From Pseudomonas vlassakiae (GTDB taxonomy: Bacteria; Pseudomonadota; Gammaproteobacteria; Pseudomonadales; Pseudomonadaceae), in NCBI RefSeq assembly GCF_014269035.2, contig NZ_JABWRP020000002.1, positions 186,001 through 250,000 of the forward strand: a DNA stretch of 64,000 nucleotides, written 5' to 3'. Shown piece after piece: positions 58,201 through 64,000 of the stretch. Under the pieces are notes generated by a model. That model had not been told where the DNA came from and searched no databases. It was given only the letters and a program-made list of their open reading frames with translations. Made by a program: the position numbers and the translations under genes. Position 1 is the stretch's first letter. The number at the start of each line of letters is the position of its first letter.

Positions 58201-60729
58201 TTGAAGAAATCCACCGCAACTCCAGCTCCCTTGCCCGTGCCCCTGTGGCGGCAGCAGCTGCATTACCGCCTCAAGGAAGGTGCGTTGATCGCTGTCGGCG
58301 CCCTGTGCCTGTACCTGTGGATGGCACTGCTGACCTACGACACGTCGGACCCGGGCTTCAGCCACACCAGCAACGTCGACCAGGTGCAGAATGCCGCCGG
58401 GCGTGCCGGCGCGTACTTTGCCGACATCCTGTTCATGGTGCTCGGCTACTTCGCCTACATCTTCCCGCTGCTGCTGGCGATCAAGACCTGGCAGATCTTC
58501 CGCGAGCGGCACCAGCCGTGGCAATGGAGCGGCTGGCTGTTCTCCTGGCGGCTGATCGGCCTGGTGTTCCTGGTGCTGTCGGGCGCGGCGCTGGCGCATA
58601 TCCATTTCCATCCGCCGGCGAGCCTGCCGTTTTCCGCGGGCGGTGCGCTGGGCGAAAGCCTCGGTGACCTGGCGCGCAACCTGCTGAACGTGCAGGGCAG
58701 CACCCTGATGTTCATTGCCCTGTTCCTGTTCGGCCTGACCGTGTTCACCGACCTGTCATGGTTCAAGGTGATGGACATGACCGGCAAGATCACCCTCGAC
58801 CTGTTCGAACTGGTACAGGGCGCGGCCAGCCGCTGGTGGGAGGCACGCAACGAGCGCAAGCGCCTGGAGGCGCAACTGCGTGAAGTGGACGACCCGGTGT
58901 TCGATCTGGGGGCAAAGGCCAGCGACAAGCGTGAGCCAGCCAAACCGGCGCTGCGCGAGCGCATCTTCAAGGGTGAGGAAGCCCCGGCCCAGCCCGTCGA
59001 ACCGCGTGAACCGACCCTGTCCCGTGAGCCGACGCTCGCCCGCGAGCCTGTAGTGCCTCGCGAACCAACCCTCGCCCGCGAGCCTGTCGTGCCGCGTGAG
59101 CCCGTGGTCCCCCGCGAGCAGCCAGCAGCGGCCCCGACCATCGTGCCCCCGGCCGCGGCCAAGGCGCCGGAGCCGAGCAAGCGGGTCATGAAGGAAAAAC
59201 AGGCGCCGCTGTTCGTCGACAGCGCCGTGGAGGGGACCTTGCCGTCGATTTCCATCCTCGACCCGGCCGAACAGAAGAAGATCGAGTACTCGCCAGAGTC
59301 CCTGGCCGGTGTCGGCCAGTTGCTGGAAATCAAGCTCAAGGAGTTCGGCGTCGAAGTCTCGGTGGACTCCATCCACCCGGGCCCGGTGATTACCCGTTAC
59401 GAAATCCAGCCGGCCGCTGGCGTGAAAGTCAGCCGCATTGCCAACCTGGCCAAGGACCTGGCGCGTTCCCTGGCGGTGACCAGCGTGCGGGTGGTCGAGG
59501 TCATTCCCGGCAAGACCACCGTGGGTATCGAGATCCCCAACGAAAACCGGCAGATGGTGCGCTTCTCGGAAGTGCTCGCAACGCCGGAGTACGACGAGCA
59601 GAAATCGCCGGTCACCCTGGCCCTGGGCCACGACATCGGCGGCAAGCCGGTGATCACCGACCTGGCCAAGATGCCGCACCTGCTGGTGGCCGGTACTACC
59701 GGTTCCGGTAAGTCGGTGGGTGTCAACGCGATGATCCTGTCGATCCTGTTCAAGTCCAGCCCGGAAGACGCGCGGCTGATCATGATCGACCCGAAAATGC
59801 TCGAGCTGTCGATCTACGAGGGCATTCCGCACCTGCTGTGCCCGGTGGTCACCGACATGAAGGACGCCGCCAACGCCCTGCGCTGGAGCGTGGCCGAGAT
59901 GGAGCGGCGCTACAAGCTGATGGCGGCCATGGGCGTGCGTAACCTGGCCGGCTTCAACCGCAAGATCAAGGACGCCCAGGAAGCCGGCGAGATCATCCAC
60001 GACCCGCTGTACCGCCGCGAGAGCATGGACGACGAGCCGCCGGCGCTGAAGACCTTGCCGACCATCGTCGTGGTGGTCGACGAATTTGCCGACATGATGA
60101 TGATCGTCGGCAAGAAGGTCGAAGAGCTGATCGCCCGTATCGCCCAGAAGGCGCGGGCGGCCGGTATCCACCTGATCCTCGCCACCCAGCGCCCGTCGGT
60201 GGACGTGATCACCGGCCTGATCAAGGCCAACATCCCGACCCGCATGGCGTTCCAGGTGTCGAGCAAGATCGACTCGCGGACCATCATCGACCAGGGTGGC
60301 GCGGAACAGTTGCTCGGCCACGGTGACATGCTGTACATGCCGCCGGGCACCAGCCTGCCAATCCGTGTGCACGGTGCGTTCGTCTCCGACGATGAAGTGC
60401 ACCGCACGGTCGAGGCGTGGAAGCTGCGTGGCGCGCCGGACTACAACGACGACATCCTCAATGGCGTCGAAGAGGCCGGCAGCGGCTTCGATGGCGGCGG
60501 CGGCGGTGGCGATGGTGACGATGCCGAAACCGATGCCCTGTATGATGAGGCCGTGCAGTTCGTGCTGGAAAGCCGCCGCGCTTCCATCTCGGCCGTACAG
60601 CGCAAGCTCAAGATCGGCTACAACCGCGCCGCGCGGATGATCGAGTCGATGGAGATGGCCGGCGTGGTCACCCCGATGAACAGCAACGGCTCGCGGGAAG
60701 TGATTGCCCCGGGTGGCCCGCGCGACTGA
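58201..60729 (+). CDS. ftsK: DNA translocase FtsK
   Basis: An 842-residue septal DNA pump. The start is TTG at 58201 ([18 protein letters not shown]) with AGGAA about 10 bases upstream. Four membrane segments lie in residues 25-185. A linker (about 220-330) has six hexapeptide repeats, [18 protein letters not shown]. The motor has Walker [13 protein letters not shown] near 503 and [15 protein letters not shown] near 621. The C-terminal gamma domain ([20 protein letters not shown] near 788) reads KOPS and activates XerCD. Confidence 0.95.
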   Translation: MKKSTATPAPLPVPLWRQQLHYRLKEGALIAVGALCLYLWMALLTYDTSDPGFSHTSNVDQVQNAAGRAGAYFADILFMVLGYFAYIFPLLLAIKTWQIFRERHQPWQWSGWLFSWRLIGLVFLVLSGAALAHIHFHPPASLPFSAGGALGESLGDLARNLLNVQGSTLMFIALFLFGLTVFTDLSWFKVMDMTGKITLDLFELVQGAASRWWEARNERKRLEAQLREVDDPVFDLGAKASDKREPAKPALRERIFKGEEAPAQPVEPREPTLSREPTLAREPVVPREPTLAREPVVPREPVVPREQPAAAPTIVPPAAAKAPEPSKRVMKEKQAPLFVDSAVEGTLPSISILDPAEQKKIEYSPESLAGVGQLLEIKLKEFGVEVSVDSIHPGPVITRYEIQPAAGVKVSRIANLAKDLARSLAVTSVRVVEVIPGKTTVGIEIPNENRQMVRFSEVLATPEYDEQKSPVTLALGHDIGGKPVITDLAKMPHLLVAGTTGSGKSVGVNAMILSILFKSSPEDARLIMIDPKMLELSIYEGIPHLLCPVVTDMKDAANALRWSVAEMERRYKLMAAMGVRNLAGFNRKIKDAQEAGEIIHDPLYRRESMDDEPPALKTLPTIVVVVDEFADMMMIVGKKVEELIARIAQKARAAGIHLILATQRPSVDVITGLIKANIPTRMAFQVSSKIDSRTIIDQGGAEQLLGHGDMLYMPPGTSLPIRVHGAFVSDDEVHRTVEAWKLRGAPDYNDDILNGVEEAGSGFDGGGGGGDGDDAETDALYDEAVQFVLESRRASISAVQRKLKIGYNRAARMIESMEMAGVVTPMNSNGSREVIAPGGPRD
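59005..59112 (+). repeat. hexapeptide repeat region in the FtsK linker
   Basis: Six consecutive 18-base units encode [36 protein letters not shown]. Synonymous codons differ between units (for example CGT/CGC Arg), so the repeat is old at DNA level but kept at protein level. Confidence 0.9.
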
Positions 60730-60741
60730 TGAACACCCTGT

Positions 60742-60770
60742 CGGGCGCCAACGGTGGCGCCCGGCCTTTT
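60742..60770 (+). terminator. hairpin downstream of ftsK
   Basis: CGGGCGCC (60742-60749), AACGGT loop, GGCGCCCG (60756-60763), then GCCTTTT. It is a weak rho-independent terminator between ftsK and lolA, so partial read-through is likely. Confidence 0.6.
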
Positions 60771-60791
60771 CAATGCTCAATGAGGATTCCC

Positions 60792-61415
60792 ATGCGCGCG
60801 ATTCGCATGCTGTTGGTTTCTGCCCTGACCCTGGGCTCGGTTACTGCTTATGCCGGTGAGCAAGACGTACAACGCCTGACCCAGTTGCTGGAAAAATCCC
60901 AGACCATCGAGGCCAACTTCTCCCAGCTGACCCTGGACGCAGGCGGTACCAGCCTGCAGGAAACGTCCGGCAAGATGACGGTGAAGCGCCCGGGCCTGTT
61001 CTACTGGCACACCAATGCGCCGCAGGAGCAGGTAGTGGTTTCCGACGGCAAGAACGTCACCTTGTGGGACCCGGACCTGGAGCAGGCGACCATCAAGAAG
61101 CTCGACCAGCGCCTGAACCAGACCCCGGCACTGCTGCTGTCTGGTGACGTGTCGAAGATCAGCCAGAGCTTCGACATCACCTCCAAGGAGCAGGGCGACG
61201 TGATGGACTTCACCCTCAAGCCGAAGACCAAGGACACCTTGTTCGACTCGCTGCGCGTGTCGTTCCGCAAGGGCCTGATCAATGACATGCAGCTGATCGA
61301 CAGCGTCGGCCAGCGCACCAACATCCTGTTCAATGGCGTCAAGGCCAACCAGGCGGTGCCGGACAGCCAGTTCAAGTTCGACATCCCCAAAGGCGCCGAC
61401 GTCATCAAGGAGTAA
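60792..61415 (+). CDS. lolA: outer-membrane lipoprotein carrier protein LolA
   Basis: A 207-residue periplasmic chaperone that receives lipoproteins from LolCDE and hands them to LolB. A signal peptide ([20 protein letters not shown], cut near AYA) precedes [20 protein letters not shown] and a beta-rich body with [19 protein letters not shown] at 60792 has TGAGGA upstream; an ATG at 60780 is less likely. It lies downstream of ftsK and upstream of rarA in the usual order. Confidence 0.95.
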   Translation: MRAIRMLLVSALTLGSVTAYAGEQDVQRLTQLLEKSQTIEANFSQLTLDAGGTSLQETSGKMTVKRPGLFYWHTNAPQEQVVVSDGKNVTLWDPDLEQATIKKLDQRLNQTPALLLSGDVSKISQSFDITSKEQGDVMDFTLKPKTKDTLFDSLRVSFRKGLINDMQLIDSVGQRTNILFNGVKANQAVPDSQFKFDIPKGADVIKE

Positions 61416-61427
61416 GCAGAGCTCGCC

Positions 61428-62753
61428 ATGGACCTGTTTCGAAGCGAACCCGTCGCCCAGCCTCTGGCGGCCCGCCTGCGCCCGGCCAACCTGGACGAAT
61501 ACGTCGGCCAGGAGCACCTGCTGGCGCGCGGTAAACCGCTGCGCGAGGCGCTGGAGCAGGGGGCGCTGCACTCGATGATCTTCTGGGGGCCGCCGGGGGT
61601 GGGCAAGACCACCCTGGCGCGGCTGCTGGCGCACTTCTGCGATGCGCACTTCGAGACGGTCTCGGCGGTGTTGGCGGGGGTCAAGGAAATCCGCCAGGCC
61701 GTCGAAGTGGCCAAGCAGCAGGCCGGCCAGTATGGCCGGCGCACCATCCTGTTCGTCGACGAAGTGCACCGCTTCAACAAGTCCCAGCAGGATGCCTTTC
61801 TGCCCTACGTGGAAGACGGCACGCTGCTGTTCATCGGAGCCACCACCGAGAACCCGTCGTTCGAACTGAACAACGCCTTGCTGTCGCGGGCGCGGGTCTA
61901 TGTGCTCAAGAGCCTGGACGAAGCGGCGCTGCGCAAGCTGGTCAACCGTGCGCTGACGGAAGAGCGCGGGCTGGGCAAACGCAACCTGCGCGTCGGTGAC
62001 GACGCCTTCAAGATGCTCATGGCTGCCGCCGATGGCGATGGCCGGCGCATGCTCAACTTCCTGGAGAACGCCGCCGATCTTGCCGAAGATGGCAGCGAGA
62101 TCGACGTCGAGATGCTGCAAAGCCTGCTCGGTGACAGCCGGCGGCGTTTCGACAAGGGCGGCGAGGCGTTCTACGACCAGATTTCCGCGCTGCACAAGTC
62201 GGTGCGCGGCTCCAACCCCGATGGCGCCCTGTACTGGTTCGCGCGCATGCTCGACGGCGGCTGCGACCCGCTGTACATCGCCCGTCGCGTCGTGCGCATG
62301 GCCAGCGAGGACATCGGCAACGCCGACCCGCGGGCCCTGAGCCTGTGCCTGGCCGCCTGGGACGTGCAGGAACGCCTGGGCAGCCCGGAAGGCGAGCTGG
62401 CAGTGGCCCAGGCCATCACCTACATCGCCTGCGCACCGAAGAGCAATGCCGTCTACGTGGGCTTCAAGACCGCCTTGCGCGAGGCGGCCGAACATGGCTC
62501 GCTGGAAGTGCCGCTGCACCTGCGCAACGCGCCGACCAAGCTGATGAAGCAACTGGGCTATGGCGAAGAATACCGCTACGCCCACGACGAGCCCGATGCC
62601 TATGCCGCTGGTGAGGATTACTTCCCCGAGGCGCTTGAGCCACGCCAGTACTACCAGCCCGTGCCGCGAGGCCTGGAGCTGAAGATCGGCGAGAAACTGC
62701 GCCACCTGGCCGAGCTTGACCGCAACAGCCCGCGGCAGCGGAGAAAACCATGA
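61428..62753 (+). CDS. rarA: replication-associated recombination protein RarA (MgsA)
   Basis: A 441-residue AAA+ ATPase acting at stalled replication forks with SSB. The N-terminus [19 protein letters not shown] is followed by Walker [16 protein letters not shown] near 51, [20 protein letters not shown] near 107 (Walker B) and [20 protein letters not shown] near 136. The last four bases overlap the crcB start as ATGA. It is downstream of lolA, 12 bases away. Confidence 0.95.
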   Translation: MDLFRSEPVAQPLAARLRPANLDEYVGQEHLLARGKPLREALEQGALHSMIFWGPPGVGKTTLARLLAHFCDAHFETVSAVLAGVKEIRQAVEVAKQQAGQYGRRTILFVDEVHRFNKSQQDAFLPYVEDGTLLFIGATTENPSFELNNALLSRARVYVLKSLDEAALRKLVNRALTEERGLGKRNLRVGDDAFKMLMAAADGDGRRMLNFLENAADLAEDGSEIDVEMLQSLLGDSRRRFDKGGEAFYDQISALHKSVRGSNPDGALYWFARMLDGGCDPLYIARRVVRMASEDIGNADPRALSLCLAAWDVQERLGSPEGELAVAQAITYIACAPKSNAVYVGFKTALREAAEHGSLEVPLHLRNAPTKLMKQLGYGEEYRYAHDEPDAYAAGEDYFPEALEPRQYYQPVPRGLELKIGEKLRHLAELDRNSPRQRRKP

Positions 62754-63124
62754 TTGCCCTGATCGCTGCAGTCAGCGCCGGTGGTATTGCCGGGACCTTG
62801 CTACGCTTCGCCACCGCCAATTGGGTCGCGGCCAACTGGCCACGGCACTTCTATCTCGGTACGCTGGCGGTCAACCTGGTGGGTTGCCTGCTGATCGGCC
62901 TGCTTTACGGCCTGTTCCTGCACAAGCCGCTGGCGCCGGTCGAACTGCGCGCCGGCCTGATCGTCGGCTTCCTCGGTGGCCTGACGACCTTTTCCTCCTT
63001 CTCGCTCGATACCGTGCGCCTGATCGAAAGTGGGCAAGTGCCCCTCGCCTTGGGCTATACCAGTATCAGCGTGGTGGGCGGGCTCCTGGCCACCTGGGCC
63101 GGCCTGTCCCTGACCCGATTCTGA
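62750..63124 (+). CDS. crcB: fluoride channel CrcB (Fluc)
   Basis: A 124-residue membrane protein with four hydrophobic helices. [15 protein letters not shown] near residue 11, [15 protein letters not shown] near 42 and [20 protein letters not shown] near 74 are the Fluc motifs, including the TTFS stretch and central Asn. Two subunits form a fluoride-exporting pore. It overlaps rarA by four bases; no fluoride riboswitch is possible immediately before it because that region is coding. Confidence 0.93.
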   Translation: MIALIAAVSAGGIAGTLLRFATANWVAANWPRHFYLGTLAVNLVGCLLIGLLYGLFLHKPLAPVELRAGLIVGFLGGLTTFSSFSLDTVRLIESGQVPLALGYTSISVVGGLLATWAGLSLTRF

Positions 63125-63142
63125 ACCAACACTTATCCATAA

Positions 63143-64000
<858 letters not shown>

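Noticed and set aside
62600-62750. Fluoride riboswitch for crcB
   Set aside because: crcB starts within the rarA stop codon and all preceding sequence is conserved RarA coding sequence.

Overview
The window is chromosomal DNA of a fluorescent pseudomonad, most probably of the Pseudomonas putida group. The evidence is the GC-rich codon use, the many P. putida-type REP palindromes (core like GTGGGAGCGGCCTTG), and a gene order I recognise from that group: glgB/glgX/treY/malQ/treZ/glgA, then gnd-zwf, then the reductive pyrimidine genes, then purB-hflD-mnmA-idh-icd-cspD-clpSA-infA-bpt-aat-ftsK-lolA-rarA-crcB-serS. No tRNA, rRNA, CRISPR array, transposase or prophage was seen.

Bases 1-14400 hold alpha-glucan and trehalose metabolism. 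The 3' end of glgB is followed by a tandem 70-bp REP-containing repeat, then a passenger-less autotransporter-type barrel. A leftward cluster follows: glgA, treZ, malQ, treY, a DUF2934 protein, glgX and an EEP-family hydrolase. treZ/malQ and malQ/treY overlap by ATGA. TreY and TreZ convert linear maltodextrin to trehalose, MalQ, GlgX and GlgB remodel chains, and GlgA elongates from ADP-glucose.

Bases 14600-18975 run rightward: gnd and zwf, coupled by ATGA, then a GH15 glucan hydrolase behind a 22-bp-stem hairpin. Bases 19030-27450 form a reductive pyrimidine catabolism locus: a RutR-like TetR regulator with a possible 12-residue leader peptide, preA and preT (dihydropyrimidine dehydrogenase), dihydropyrimidinase, an NCS1 transporter and an M20 ureidopropionase-type hydrolase. 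The 618-bp divergent intergenic region contains several strong inverted repeats that are candidate operators.

Bases 27480-34320 are a mixed accessory stretch: RNase Z, a lipocalin lipoprotein, a DHFR-like protein, a dienoyl-CoA isomerase-type crotonase, NudC, a TauE/SafE permease, an AT-richer orphan RHS-core gene with a unique C-terminal tail, and a chloroperoxidase/aryl-esterase-like hydrolase. Bases 34445-41070 look like amine or polyamine catabolism: a gamma-glutamyl-amine synthetase, a cupin-HTH regulator and an FAD amine oxidase on one strand; a LysR regulator, an agmatine-deiminase-like enzyme with an altered motif and a PotF-like binding protein on the other.

Bases 41114-64000 are mainly conserved housekeeping genes: topB, a GNAT enzyme overlapping the ribosomal oxygenase roxA, purB, hflD, mnmA, a Nudix enzyme, two different isocitrate dehydrogenases transcribed divergently, cspD, clpS-clpA, infA, the two N-degron transferases bpt and aat, ftsK, lolA, rarA-crcB and the 5' part of serS. 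ClpS, ClpA, Bpt and Aat together make up a bacterial N-degron pathway apart from ClpP.

I did not find a convincing wholly new system. The best leads are the RHS-core orphan, the variant deiminase/binding-protein pair with its LysR regulator, the operator cluster and leader peptide of the pyrimidine locus, and the tandem REP array at the end of glgB. All functional calls come from reading motifs by eye; no database search was run.
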